Positions 1-9,327 of a stretch of DNA of 38,960 nt are shown one piece after another. Position numbers and translations under genes: made by a program. The stretch is from positions 1 to 38,960 of the forward strand of contig JBGAKX010000032.1 of the NCBI GenBank assembly GCA_044224215.1, written 5' to 3'. The DNA comes from DAOMFM01 sp035429825. Lineage in GTDB: Bacteria; Acidobacteriota; Blastocatellia; UBA7656; JADIYM01. The notes under the pieces were generated by a model. It was not told where the DNA came from. It saw only the letters and a list, made by a program, of their open reading frames with translations, and ran no database searches. Position 1 is the stretch's first letter. Each line of letters opens with the position of its first letter.

Positions 1-3000
1 GCTCCGGTCTCCTGGTCGGTCTCGGTGACGATGAACGGCGCCGACTTGTCGCGCGTGACGCCGAGGACGAGTTCCGCATAGCCAAGGATGGAAAGGCGCC
101 GGCGTTCGCCCGATAGGTTGCGGATTCGAAGCCTCGAGATCTTCACTGGATCGGCGGCCGGCACAAACAGTGTCAACTCGGTTTCGATACCGCTCGTCGT
201 CACGGCAAATGACGTGTAGCCCTGACCGTGGCGCACGATGTACCTGGCATCAGTCCTGATCGGAAGCGGAGTTGGCGTCCACGATTCGCCGCTGTCCTCG
301 TCGCGAATGTAGATGGCCTCCGATACAGGATCGGTCACGGGGTCATTCGACCATGTCGTCAGACGATTCTCGTGACTGTTTCCGGCCCATGTGTACCCGC
401 CTCCCGATTCGGTGACGAGGAATCCAAAGCAGTCATTCGAGATCACGTTCGTCCATGGCGCGGGTGTTGTCCGGCCGTCGGCGAGTTCGATGACGTACTC
501 GCGACCGTCCGTCGAGAATCCGCCAATCCCGTTCCAGAACTCGAGTTGCGGGAGCGGCTGGGGCGAGGTTTCAACCCGGAGCGGTGGCCTCCGAGCTTCG
601 AAATGCGGCGCAAGCTCAAGCCTGCGTGGCTTGCGCTCGATCTGCTGCGCAAGAGGACCGCGCCCCCCAACCAGAACGGCCCTCGCGACGGTGAGCAGCA
701 GCGTCCGGTCCTCTTCGGGCATGTGGTCGGCTCGCCGCAGAAAGATGCCGCCAGGCCGGTCGAGCTGGTTCGCGCCGAGACTGGAGTGAACCATCGCCAT
801 GAGCTCGTCGTGGAGCGCCTGCTGATACGACGTCGCGTGTTCGTTGAGTATGACGAGGTCCGACGCGAGACCCCGCATGCGCCAGAGCTCGTGTGCGTGG
901 AGCAACTGCCGGACGAGGGGCAGGTGCTCGGGCTCGGAGACGCGGACGAGCACGATCGGAATGTCGCCCGAGATGCCGTAGGCCCACAACCCGGACTGTC
1001 CGCGCCGGTTTCGAGCGATGACATCCGGTCGAGCGCGAAGGTCCGGGTTCACGTAGAGCAGCCGCGACGTGAGCCTGAGGTACACCTGTGCCTCGTCGCC
1101 TGAAATGCCCAGGTGACGCAACTCGACCTGGGCGTTGGTCCACGCGAGATCCGAGGCCCGGGCCGCGCTCGATATGTCGGCGTACTTTCGCGCGAGTGCT
1201 TCGGCCTTCTCGCGAGTGTCGGCATAGGCCGTCGTAAAGACAACTCGGGCCTCGCCGTTCGGGCCGAGCCGGACGCGACGCCTGATACTCACGATCGGAT
1301 CGAGCACGGCGCCCGCCGTGTTCGAGAGCGGCCTCGCCTCAGAGACCGCCGCGGGATCTGCAGGCGTACGCCCGCGGCCAAGAAAACGGGCCCGGTCCGT
1401 TTCGAACTGCACGGGCCCTACGTCCGCACCTTCAACGACGGACACATGGACCGCCCATGACTCGGGATCCGTGGGCGACCGCCGGCGTCTCGTGACAAGG
1501 ATTGCGCCTGGACCGTCGAGAAACTCCGTCTGCACGAACAGGTTCGAAAATGCAGGATGGGCGTCGTCGGAGGCCTGCGTGGCAAGAACGATCTCGGCAT
1601 AGCTCGTCAGCTCGATCTCGCGCACGCGGGACGTGCGGTTCACGAGGCGGACGGATCGAACCTCGGCGTCATCCTCGGTCGATACGACAATGGTCGTATT
1701 CGTCTCGATGCCTTGGTCCACACGCCTGAACTCGACCTTCTCGAGCGAGAAGACAGCCGCGTAGTCCCTCGGCTTGACAAGCGTCGGCTGAAACGTCGTC
1801 GACCACGTCCTGCCTGACGCGGCGTCACGCACATAGCAGAACTGTCCCCAGTGGTCGCGTGTCACATCTTCGCGCCAGCGTGTGATCGCAATGGAGCCGC
1901 GCTTGCTGTAGCCGCCGCCGGCCGTGGTCACGGCGACCGAGTACGATCCGTTCGACAACAAGTTGACTCGCGGCGTTGACGACTGCGTCGTCTCGAAATA
2001 CCGCGAGACGGCCGGTGTCGGCGCGCGCAGCAACCTGCCACCGAGCATCTCGTCGTCGACCGATCGCAGTGCGCTGACGTGCGTGGGATTACGCTCCTGC
2101 AGCAGTTGTTCGTGAGCGCGGACCTGCGGATCGGCGTGGAACCGCGCTTTCATGCGGTCGCCTGCGAGCCGCTCACCGAGGGATGCGAGGATCATTCCCT
2201 GGTGGTGCGCCATGAAAGCTCTGACGATCACGGACCGTTGGTTGTCGGGCGTGCGCGATGGCGTGTAGTCGATCGACTCGTAGAGTCCAAACCGCCCCTC
2301 GGCCCCCTCGGCCGCAAGGAGACGCAGATTTGCGGCGGCTGCCGGCGCGTCGACCATCAGCGCAAGTGCACTCGCGTATGGAGCGACGACGAGGTTGTCC
2401 GTGAGCCCGCGCTTGAGCCCGAGTTCGGGCACGCCGAACGGTCCGTACTGGTAGTTCCGCTGGATGTCGCGCGCATTGAATGCAGCCTCGGAAATCCCCC
2501 ACGGCACGCCATTATGTCGTGCATACGAGATCTGCTCGCGAACGGCTGCTCGTTCCGTCTGCTCCAGAAGTGTGCCTTCGTATGTCCGCATCACGAGCGA
2601 CGGCATCAGATACTCGAACATGGATCCCGACCAGGAAACGAGCGCGCTGCTGCCACCGGCGCTCGTCAACGCACGCCCCAGCCGCTGCCAGTGCGCCGTG
2701 GGAACGTCGCCCTTGCACACAGCGACAAAGCTGCCGAGGCGCGACTCGCTGGCCAACAGGTCATAGTACGAAGGATCGTGCCTCGCGGTGTCGACGCTGT
2801 AACCAATCGAGAACAGCTTTCGCCCCTCGTCAAACAGAAAGCGAAAGTCCATGTCGCCAATCGTGTCGTCCACCTCGGCGGCTATTTGCGTGCACCGTGT
2901 CCGAAGCTCCACGACGGCCCGCTCACCTGCCGCAGCCGCGTTGAGGAGCTTGCCGACCCACACGCTTGCTTGCACGTCCGCCCGCTCTGTTCTGAGCGTG

Positions 3001-6000
3001 TCGATCGCGGCAACGATGTCGCCTGCGACGTCACCGAGTTCGTCAGGCGTGGGGCGCGGCGAGAGCTCAATCCTGGCCGCAATGTCGTCCGCAATCGTTC
3101 GATCGGGTCCGGCCGTAGACGAGGTGAGGAGTCTGAACCACGGTGCGAGTGCGTCGATGTCCCGGCCATACGAACGCACCTGTTCGACGATCGAACGAGC
3201 CCAATGACGCAAGTCGTCGACCTCGAAGGGCTTTCGTTCGGCAGCGATTTCGTCGACCGAGTCGGCAAGCGCGGCCGCTTGTCGTTCGAGAGCCTCGAGC
3301 ATCTGGACCCAACCGGCGAACGACGTCGGGATGACCCGAATGCTCGCCCTGAGTTGTTCGACACCGGCTCCAACCCGCTCGATCGCCGCCTTGCCTCCCC
3401 AGTGGGGCGCTGCGGCGAGCCGTTCGCACTGCTCCTTGAACAGTGCTGCGGTGTCATCCAGACCCGCGAGCGATTGCTCCGAGAATAGCGGGATGTCCGC
3501 CGACTCGAGGGCTCCGTGCTTCAATGCGAGCATGTGGCCGGCAAGGTTGCCGCTATCGACTGTCGAAACATACCGGGGTGTGAGCGGCGTGAGCGTCGTC
3601 GTGTCGTACCAGTTCAGCAGGTGTCCGCGATAGCGCTCCAGATTCGCAACCGACGCGAGCGTAAGCTCGATCCGTTCAACGGTTTCGAGCAGGCCAATGT
3701 ACCCGAGATCGCGCGCGACAAGGTTTGCGAGAAGAGCGAGTCCGATGTTTGTCGGCGACGTCCGGTGCGCCGTGACAGGAGACGGAACCTCCTGAAAATT
3801 GTCGGGTGGCAGCCAATGGTCCTCGTCCCCAAGAAACTGGTCAAAGAACCTCCACGTCAGGCGCGCCAGGCGACGGAGCGTCGTGACATCTGCCTCGGAC
3901 ACAGGTTGGCGCGCGACCCGGATGGGGGCGCTGACCCAGACCGCGAGCGCTGGCGAGACAACCCACGCAACAAGGAACACGACTGCGATCGAAAATGCGC
4001 CGGGCCGCGCAAACGCGAGTAACGCGGTCACCGCCATCGCTATCGCTATCGGCGACCTCATGGTCCGGAATGCCGCGGCAAGCCGAGTTCCCTCGGAAGC
4101 TCGTTCGGTCTGCGCCGCGGTGGCCCACTCGAGCATGTGCCGGCGTGATACGAGCGTTCGCCACGCCACGCGTGCTATGGCGTCAACCGTTATCCACGCC
4201 TGGTGCGGATGGAACGCGAGCGCAAGCGCGACGCGGGCAGTGTTCAGGCGGGCATCTACCCACACACCGCGGTAGTAGCTGGCAAACATCGCCCGCCCCG
4301 GGGTATTTATCGCGGCAGTCAAAAGGTGCGCATACACTGGGAACGCGAGCACGACGATCGTAAGTGCAGTCCAGACAAGCGGCGATCCCGGCAGCGCAGC
4401 CCACCCCGCCACCAGAAGAAGAAGTGCTGACGGCCCAACGAGCGAGCGGCGCAGATTGTCCAGAATCTTCCAGCGGGCGATGATCGGAAGCACGTTCGGT
4501 CGACGACCACTCGCCGTTGGTGTGGTCGGAAAGAGCCACGGAACAAGCTGCCAATCGCCACGGATCCACCGGTGCTTGCGCTTGGTGAAGACGTCGTACC
4601 TTGACGGGTGATCGTCGAACAGCTCGACGTCCGACACGAGGGCGGCACGCGCATAGCAACCCTCGAAGAGGTCATGCGAGAGCAACGTATTCTCGGGAAC
4701 CCTGTCGCCGAGCGCACTCGCGAACGCGTCGACGTCATAGATTCCCTTGCCTATGAAGCTGCCCTCGGAAAACAGGTCCTGGTAGACGTCGGACACGGCA
4801 GTGGTGTATGGGTCGACACCGCGATAGCCCGAAAAGATGCGCGAAAAGCGGGACGCTGAAAACCCGACCAGCGATACCGACACGCGCGGCTGGAGAATGC
4901 CGTACCCCTCGACGATGCGCCTCGAGCTCTCGTCGAGCCGCGCTCGGTGGAGGGGATGCGCGATGGTGCCGACAAGCTCCCGCGCTGCGCCGCTCGGAAG
5001 GCTCGTATCCGCGTCGAGCGTGATCACATACCGGACCGACGGCAGCACCGAGGTGTCGCCGATCACCGTGGCATAGCTGGTCGACGCGTCGCCTCGCAGC
5101 AGCCTGTTGAACTCCTCCAGTTTTCCACGCTTTCGCTCCCAGCCCATCCAGACGGCATCGGCCTCGTTGAAGATGCGCCTTCGGTGAAACAGAAAGAACC
5201 GATCGGCCCCATAGCGCTCGTTGAGTGTCTGAATCGACCGAACTGCCGCGTCGATAATCGGACGATCGGAATCGGGCGACTCCTCTGCCGAGTCCCTGCA
5301 GTCGCTGAGGATGCCAAAATGGAGTTCCGCGTCGGAGTTTGCCAGGTAGTGAATCTCGAGTCGGCCGACCGTGTCGTCCACATCCTCGACACTCGAGAAG
5401 AGCATGGGAATTACGACAAAGGTCTTGCAGTCGGCAGGTATGCCGTCTTTCAAGTCCAGCTTTGGAAGGACCGTCGGTGGGACGACGAGCGTAACCACGT
5501 AATTGACGACGCTGATCGCGAGGTCGCTCAACGGGACGAGCGAGATGAGCGCGACAACGAGAAGTTCGAGCGGCGACGCGCCCGAACGCGCCGCGTAGAG
5601 GAGCGCCAACGTGACCACGGCGGCCGTAATCGCGGCGATTCCGCCGAGGTACACGAGCGTCGGGTGTTTCGCCAGGACCCGTGCTGCCCGTGTCCTGAGC
5701 ATTGCCTTGTACCCTGCGGCGGCTTCGAGAACGGCGACCCCATCGCCGACCAGGTAGTATCCGACGTGAGCTCGACGCACGTCGTTCGGGTCGCTCTGTC
5801 CCGCAACATCGGCGAGCTCGACGGCAAGTCGTGCAACGTCGGGCTCGTCGTGGGGCGCGCGCCTGGCAATTCGCTCGACCGCGTGCCGGTATCGGTCCCG
5901 CGTCGCAAAGTCGAGGCGTTCGTACGCGCCGGCAGGGTCACCACGCAGCACCACGTCCACCGGGCTGACACTCTCGAAAAACTCCGTCCAGTCCGTTGCC

Positions 6001-6872
6001 GTGATGGTCCGCATCGACGTGATCGCGTTGCCAACCGATACCTGATTCGCAGCCTGGCTCGTGCGTTCACGGCGGAGGACGTCGTCGACGGTTGTCTCCT
6101 GCTCGGCCAGACGGCGCTCCAGCCAGTCAACTGCCGGATCGAGGGCTGCTTCCTGGTCTCTGAGCCGCTGGAGCATTTCGGCGACGAACATCGTCGTCGA
6201 CGGCGAAATCCTCTTTGCGACGCGCGTCGTCATGACGGTCCGGACTGCGTCGGCGCCCTGCTCGGCGACGGCGATCAGTTCGTCAACGAGCTGGTCTGCG
6301 GCTTCGACCTCCTGCCGAGCCTGATCGTCGCGGGCGGCGAGTCGCGCAAGGTTCTCGACGAGACCGAGCCGCATTGCAATCGGGATGGCCCACAGTTCGC
6401 CGATCGTGAGCGGTGAGACGGTCTGATACGCGCGAACGACGCGCCCAAGCGACTCGAGCTCCAGATGTCCATCCGTGTGCGCGACAAAGGCGGCAGCAAT
6501 GGCGTACACGCGCGGAAGGCCGGCATATTCGCCGTCAGCAAGCTTTGGCAGCTCACGGTAATAGCGGCGCGGAAGGTCTTCGGCGCCTTCCCGGAGCTGC
6601 TCCTGAACGATATGGAAATTGTCGAGGATCCATTCCGCTGCAAACGACACCGGGTGGCCGTTGCGTTGCGCGCGCGCGGCATCGCGATACATGGCCGTCA
6701 GTGTCGCGCGGTTGTCCTCGAGTCGGTCCGGAAGCGACCTGACGCGGACGGTCTTGCCGCCAATTCGATGCATGCCCGCAAGGGTTCTCGCGAGCTGCTC
6801 GAGTCCTTCGACACCGAGTATCTCGCCCCGCATCGGATCGGGTCCGCGTCGACGCGCTCGCGTAGCGGACAT
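1..6872 (-). CDS. ndvB: Cyclic beta-1,2-glucan synthase (NdvB/ChvB type), C-terminus beyond the window
   Basis: About 2290 codons stay open from ATG 6872 to the left edge; the family is usually about 2800-2900 aa, so the C-terminus is missing. The ATG follows a GGAGGA ribosome binding site. Order seen: an N-terminal helical region; membrane segments near residues 400-460; a GT84-type glycosyltransferase domain with DAD at 620-622 and the KHRWIRGDWQ motif at 766-775; more membrane segments near 810-850 and 937-980; a glycoamylase-like domain (GYSVDTARHDPSYYDLLASE from 1357, PWGISEAAFNARD near 1456); then the start of a GH94-like region (FWNGIGGFSTDGREYVI from 2112). In characterised homologues this inner-membrane enzyme polymerises UDP-glucose on itself, trims the chain and cyclises it into periplasmic glucan. 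That role is taken from the family. The MoxR/DUF58 cluster lies upstream on the same strand; no glucan exporter is visible. Confidence 0.93.
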   Translation of the reverse strand, partial: MSATRARRRGPDPMRGEILGVEGLEQLARTLAGMHRIGGKTVRVRSLPDRLEDNRATLTAMYRDAARAQRNGHPVSFAAEWILDNFHIVQEQLREGAEDLPRRYYRELPKLADGEYAGLPRVYAIAAAFVAHTDGHLELESLGRVVRAYQTVSPLTIGELWAIPIAMRLGLVENLARLAARDDQARQEVEAADQLVDELIAVAEQGADAVRTVMTTRVAKRISPSTTMFVAEMLQRLRDQEAALDPAVDWLERRLAEQETTVDDVLRRERTSQAANQVSVGNAITSMRTITATDWTEFFESVSPVDVVLRGDPAGAYERLDFATRDRYRHAVERIARRAPHDEPDVARLAVELADVAGQSDPNDVRRAHVGYYLVGDGVAVLEAAAGYKAMLRTRAARVLAKHPTLVYLGGIAAITAAVVTLALLYAARSGASPLELLVVALISLVPLSDLAISVVNYVVTLVVPPTVLPKLDLKDGIPADCKTFVVIPMLFSSVEDVDDTVGRLEIHYLANSDAELHFGILSDCRDSAEESPDSDRPIIDAAVRSIQTLNERYGADRFFLFHRRRIFNEADAVWMGWERKRGKLEEFNRLLRGDASTSYATVIGDTSVLPSVRYVITLDADTSLPSGAARELVGTIAHPLHRARLDESSRRIVEGYGILQPRVSVSLVGFSASRFSRIFSGYRGVDPYTTAVSDVYQDLFSEGSFIGKGIYDVDAFASALGDRVPENTLLSHDLFEGCYARAALVSDVELFDDHPSRYDVFTKRKHRWIRGDWQLVPWLFPTTPTASGRRPNVLPIIARWKILDNLRRSLVGPSALLLLVAGWAALPGSPLVWTALTIVVLAFPVYAHLLTAAINTPGRAMFASYYRGVWVDARLNTARVALALAFHPHQAWITVDAIARVAWRTLVSRRHMLEWATAAQTERASEGTRLAAAFRTMRSPIAIAMAVTALLAFARPGAFSIAVVFLVAWVVSPALAVWVSAPIRVARQPVSEADVTTLRRLARLTWRFFDQFLGDEDHWLPPDNFQEVPSPVTAHRTSPTNIGLALLANLVARDLGYIGLLETVERIELTLASVANLERYRGHLLNWYDTTTLTPLTPRYVSTVDSGNLAGHMLALKHGALESADIPLFSEQSLAGLDDTAALFKEQCERLAAAPHWGGKAAIERVGAGVEQLRASIRVIPTSFAGWVQMLEALERQAAALADSVDEIAAERKPFEVDDLRHWARSIVEQVRSYGRDIDALAPWFRLLTSSTAGPDRTIADDIAARIELSPRPTPDELGDVAGDIVAAIDTLRTERADVQASVWVGKLLNAAAAGERAVVELRTRCTQIAAEVDDTIGDMDFRFLFDEGRKLFSIGYSVDTARHDPSYYDLLASESRLGSFVAVCKGDVPTAHWQRLGRALTSAGGSSALVSWSGSMFEYLMPSLVMRTYEGTLLEQTERAAVREQISYARHNGVPWGISEAAFNARDIQRNYQYGPFGVPELGLKRGLTDNLVVAPYASALALMVDAPAAAANLRLLAAEGAEGRFGLYESIDYTPSRTPDNQRSVIVRAFMAHHQGMILASLGERLAGDRMKARFHADPQVRAHEQLLQERNPTHVSALRSVDDEMLGGRLLRAPTPAVSRYFETTQSSTPRVNLLSNGSYSVAVTTAGGGYSKRGSIAITRWREDVTRDHWGQFCYVRDAASGRTWSTTFQPTLVKPRDYAAVFSLEKVEFRRVDQGIETNTTIVVSTEDDAEVRSVRLVNRTSRVREIELTSYAEIVLATQASDDAHPAFSNLFVQTEFLDGPGAILVTRRRRSPTDPESWAVHVSVVEGADVGPVQFETDRARFLGRGRTPADPAAVSEARPLSNTAGAVLDPIVSIRRRVRLGPNGEARVVFTTAYADTREKAEALARKYADISSAARASDLAWTNAQVELRHLGISGDEAQVYLRLTSRLLYVNPDLRARPDVIARNRRGQSGLWAYGISGDIPIVLVRVSEPEHLPLVRQLLHAHELWRMRGLASDLVILNEHATSYQQALHDELMAMVHSSLGANQLDRPGGIFLRRADHMPEEDRTLLLTVARAVLVGGRGPLAQQIERKPRRLELAPHFEARRPPLRVETSPQPLPQLEFWNGIGGFSTDGREYVIELADGRTTPAPWTNVISNDCFGFLVTESGGGYTWAGNSHENRLTTWSNDPVTDPVSEAIYIRDEDSGESWTPTPLPIRTDARYIVRHGQGYTSFAVTTSGIETELTLFVPAADPVKISRLRIRNLSGERRRLSILGYAELVLGVTRDKSAPFIVTETDQETG

Positions 6873-7108
6873 TCCTGATCCTCCGGAACGATCAACGTGG
6901 TGGGGTTGCGAAGGGGACTCGATCAAAGACGGCCCTGCTCCGCTCGAACTGCCACAAAGGGTCGCGCGGCGCATTCATGTCGGACGGCCGATCACGGGAT
7001 GGACCGCCGCTCAGCCGCCAGCTGCAGATGCTATGTGCGTTGCCCTACGCAGACACTATCAGCGGAGCGCGCTCCCTCGCAACGCGAGCCAGCGCGTGCG
7101 CGACGCCG

Positions 7109-7513
7109 TCATCGGCCCGTGTAGAGCGTCGTCTCGTCGACAAAGCACAAACGATTGCCGAACGGATCCACGACATAGAACGACCGCTCGCCCCACGGGC
7201 GTACGACGATCGCGCCGGCGCTCTCGCCGTGCACGTCTTCGTCCGATAGGCAGCCGAGCGCCGTTGCGCGCTGGTGAACCGCTTCGAGATCGGCTACCGC
7301 AAAATAGATGTACTCGGACGTACGCCGTGCTTCGCGCGCCGAAGGCCCGACGTCCACGAAACCCAGAATGACGTCGCCGCAGTCGAAGTAGTGTCGGCCG
7401 CCGTGAATCCTGCGGCCCGGGTTGTCAAGAAGCGTCGAATAGAGCTCCACCGCGTGGTCGATCCCGTCGACCTCGAGGAGAATGCGAAACAACCGCGGTC
7501 CGTGTGCGTCCAT
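7109..7513 (-). CDS. VOC (glyoxalase/bleomycin resistance) superfamily protein
   Basis: A 134-aa protein with the paired beta-alpha-beta-beta-beta modules of the vicinal-oxygen-chelate fold. The first half reads RILLEVDGIDHAVELYSTLL then DCGDVILGFVDVG. The second half begins EYIYFAVADLEAVHQRATALG and ends RSFYVVDPFGNRLCFVDE, the usual closing strand of these proteins. Length is normal for a single-domain member. The ATG at 7513 has GGAGAG just upstream. It lies 37 bases after the SnoaL-like gene on the same strand and is probably cotranscribed with it. The substrate cannot be told: members include glyoxalases, dioxygenases and antibiotic-binding proteins. Confidence 0.85.
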   Translation of the reverse strand: MDAHGPRLFRILLEVDGIDHAVELYSTLLDNPGRRIHGGRHYFDCGDVILGFVDVGPSAREARRTSEYIYFAVADLEAVHQRATALGCLSDEDVHGESAGAIVVRPWGERSFYVVDPFGNRLCFVDETTLYTGR

Positions 7514-7550
7514 AGTGTCTCTCCGGGGCGTCGGCCCAGGCGCGGACGGA

Positions 7551-7934
7551 CTAGGTCAGCGCCGCCTGAACGATGGCCGTGTCCGTATGTTGATGGAATC
7601 GCACGACTCGCCCATTCGCGAGCGTCCAGACGTGCGCAAATGGCGCCGAGAACGCCTTCGCAGTCGCTTTGTACGTGCCGCTGTAGTCGCCGAGCGCAAC
7701 AACCGTGTCCCCTTCGGCAACGAACGACTGCGGGACCGCCGCAAAGCCGTCCCATTCCGTTCCGAGCCGGAGGAACACATTCGCCAGGACGGCGTCCGGG
7801 CCGACGTACGTACCGCCGTACGGGAATCCGGCGGCTTCGGTCCAGCGAACGGACGCGTCGAGCGCGCCAAGAACTGCAGGAACGTCACCTCTTGAAAAGG
7901 CCTCGTACAATCCGCGTATCAAATCCGTATTCAT
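7551..7934 (-). CDS. SnoaL-like / NTF2-fold protein
   Basis: A 127-aa protein opening with MNTDLIRGLYEAFSRGDVPA, the typical first helices of the SnoaL-like family, and ending in strands such as FAHVWTLANGRVVRFHQHTD. These small cone-shaped domains act as isomerases, cyclases or ligand-binding proteins; no specific reaction can be read here. The start is well placed, with AAGGAGA a few bases upstream of ATG 7934. A TACAAT hexamer (complement of 7968-7973) could be a -10 box giving a short leader, but I see no good -35. It sits between the DUF58 gene (69 bases upstream) and the VOC gene. Confidence 0.83.
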   Translation of the reverse strand: MNTDLIRGLYEAFSRGDVPAVLGALDASVRWTEAAGFPYGGTYVGPDAVLANVFLRLGTEWDGFAAVPQSFVAEGDTVVALGDYSGTYKATAKAFSAPFAHVWTLANGRVVRFHQHTDTAIVQAALT

Positions 7935-8003
7935 TCACGTCTCCTTTGGATAGCACCTGCCGGCCGCATTGTAGCGCGCCCGAACCGAAGCGGGTCGCCC
8001 GCG

Positions 8004-9323
8004 TCACAACATCCCGCGTTCCTTGACGTCGAGGTATTTGTTGACGAGCTCGAACGACAAACGCCCGACGGGCACGTCGAGCGCGAGCCCGCCCGCATGC
8101 GTGATCCGGCGCAATGCCTGCTCGCGTTGTTTGAGGAGCTCCTCGGCGACAGACTGCCGGTAGACGTCCGAAACGGACGACGGCACCTCAGACACGACCG
8201 CTCGAAGGTCCGAGTCGCCGATCGTCACTATCAACGGAAGGTGGCGCGGGATGAGTTGTCGCGTGTACACGAGCAGCTCGGCGCTCGCCTCCTCGTCGAC
8301 AAGATCTGTCAGGATCACCACCAGCGCGCGCCGCCGGCAGTTTGCGCCGAGATAGTTGAAGGCGCGGGAATAGCTCGGCTCGATCATGACCGGCTCGATC
8401 GCGTAGAGAGCGTCCATCACCGCGGGCAGCTGGTCGCGCGTGTGGCTCGGCGGCAGGTACGTCGTGACCCGCCGGCTGAACGCGAGCAGCCCCACGTTGT
8501 CGCCGCCCGCCAGCGCAACGTACGCGATCGACAACGTGGCGTTGATCGCGTGATCGAGCTTTGTCAGATCGCCGATGCGAGCGGTCATCAGGCGCCCAGT
8601 GTCGAGCATGACGACGACGTTCTGGCTGCGTTCGACCGTGTACTCGCGCGTCATCAGCTTTCCGCGGCGCGCCGTGGCGGACCACGAAATGTGATGGATC
8701 TCGTCTCCGTTCACGAATTCGCGCAGCGATTCGAACTCGCGACCCTGTCCCTTGAATCGCATGCGCCGCCGTCCGAGCTTGAACTGCCGGTTGCGGTGCG
8801 CGTACAGCTCGTTCTTGCGGGCCTCGCGAATGTTGGGATAGACGCGGACATCCGCCTCGAGCGACCATCGAACCTGCCGCCACACGAGCCCGAGCCGCCC
8901 CTTAATGCGCCCGGCGACGCCGCCGAACATGTAATGCCCGCGGGCGGTCGGCAGCAGTTCGTAGTGAAACGAGACGCGTTCGCCCGGCTCGATCGAGAAG
9001 CGCCCGTCGCGCGCGCCGTCGCGCCGCATGGCCGGGGGGTACTCGTCCTTCAGCACCACGCCGAGCCTGCGCCGCGTCCGGTTGCGCGCGCTCACCTCGA
9101 CCTCGTTCTGCGCACCGATCGAGAACCGTTCGTCGTGGCGCCTGTCAACCGAGAGCGCTTCATTCCGCTCCGAGATCCAGACGTCGACGCCGGCCGCTGC
9201 AAACAGCGCCGCATCATAGATGATCCCGACTGCGAGAAACTCCCAGCCGACCCACGCCATCGAGATCGGCACCAGGCCGAGCGCAAGCAGAACAAAGAAG
9301 GTGTTCGAGAAGACGAAGGGCAT
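8004..9323 (-). CDS. DUF58 domain protein, partner of MoxR
   Basis: 439 aa from the ATG at 9323. The frame stays open further upstream, but that part is Arg/Ser-rich and lies inside the MoxR gene, so I reject it. The N-terminus has two hydrophobic segments (MPFVFSNTFFVLLALGLVPI and WEFLAVGIIYDAALFAAAGV). The centre carries the DUF58 signature, GREFESLREFVNGDEIHHIS followed by WSATARRGKLMTREY. The C-terminal half looks like a von Willebrand A-type fold (NVVVMLDTGRLM, ALVVILTDLVDEE). The start lies 4 bases after the moxR stop. MoxR-DUF58 pairs are widespread and are thought to work in protein maturation or envelope stress; the client is unknown here. Confidence 0.92.
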   Translation of the reverse strand: MPFVFSNTFFVLLALGLVPISMAWVGWEFLAVGIIYDAALFAAAGVDVWISERNEALSVDRRHDERFSIGAQNEVEVSARNRTRRRLGVVLKDEYPPAMRRDGARDGRFSIEPGERVSFHYELLPTARGHYMFGGVAGRIKGRLGLVWRQVRWSLEADVRVYPNIREARKNELYAHRNRQFKLGRRRMRFKGQGREFESLREFVNGDEIHHISWSATARRGKLMTREYTVERSQNVVVMLDTGRLMTARIGDLTKLDHAINATLSIAYVALAGGDNVGLLAFSRRVTTYLPPSHTRDQLPAVMDALYAIEPVMIEPSYSRAFNYLGANCRRRALVVILTDLVDEEASAELLVYTRQLIPRHLPLIVTIGDSDLRAVVSEVPSSVSDVYRQSVAEELLKQREQALRRITHAGGLALDVPVGRLSFELVNKYLDVKERGML

Positions 9324-9327
9324 GGCC

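Noticed and set aside
2079..6416. Long open frames on the plus strand (2079-3488 and 4947-6416) opposite the cyclic glucan synthase
   Set aside because: They are antisense to a clearly recognisable protein, have Arg-rich low-quality composition and no family motifs. They result from high GC at the third codon position of the real gene.
6873..7108. Small minus-strand frame (about 27 codons) starting with ATGAATGCGCC before the cyclic glucan synthase
   Set aside because: It is short, lacks a clear ribosome binding site and resembles nothing known; the 236-base space more likely holds only the promoter and leader, where I see no convincing consensus.
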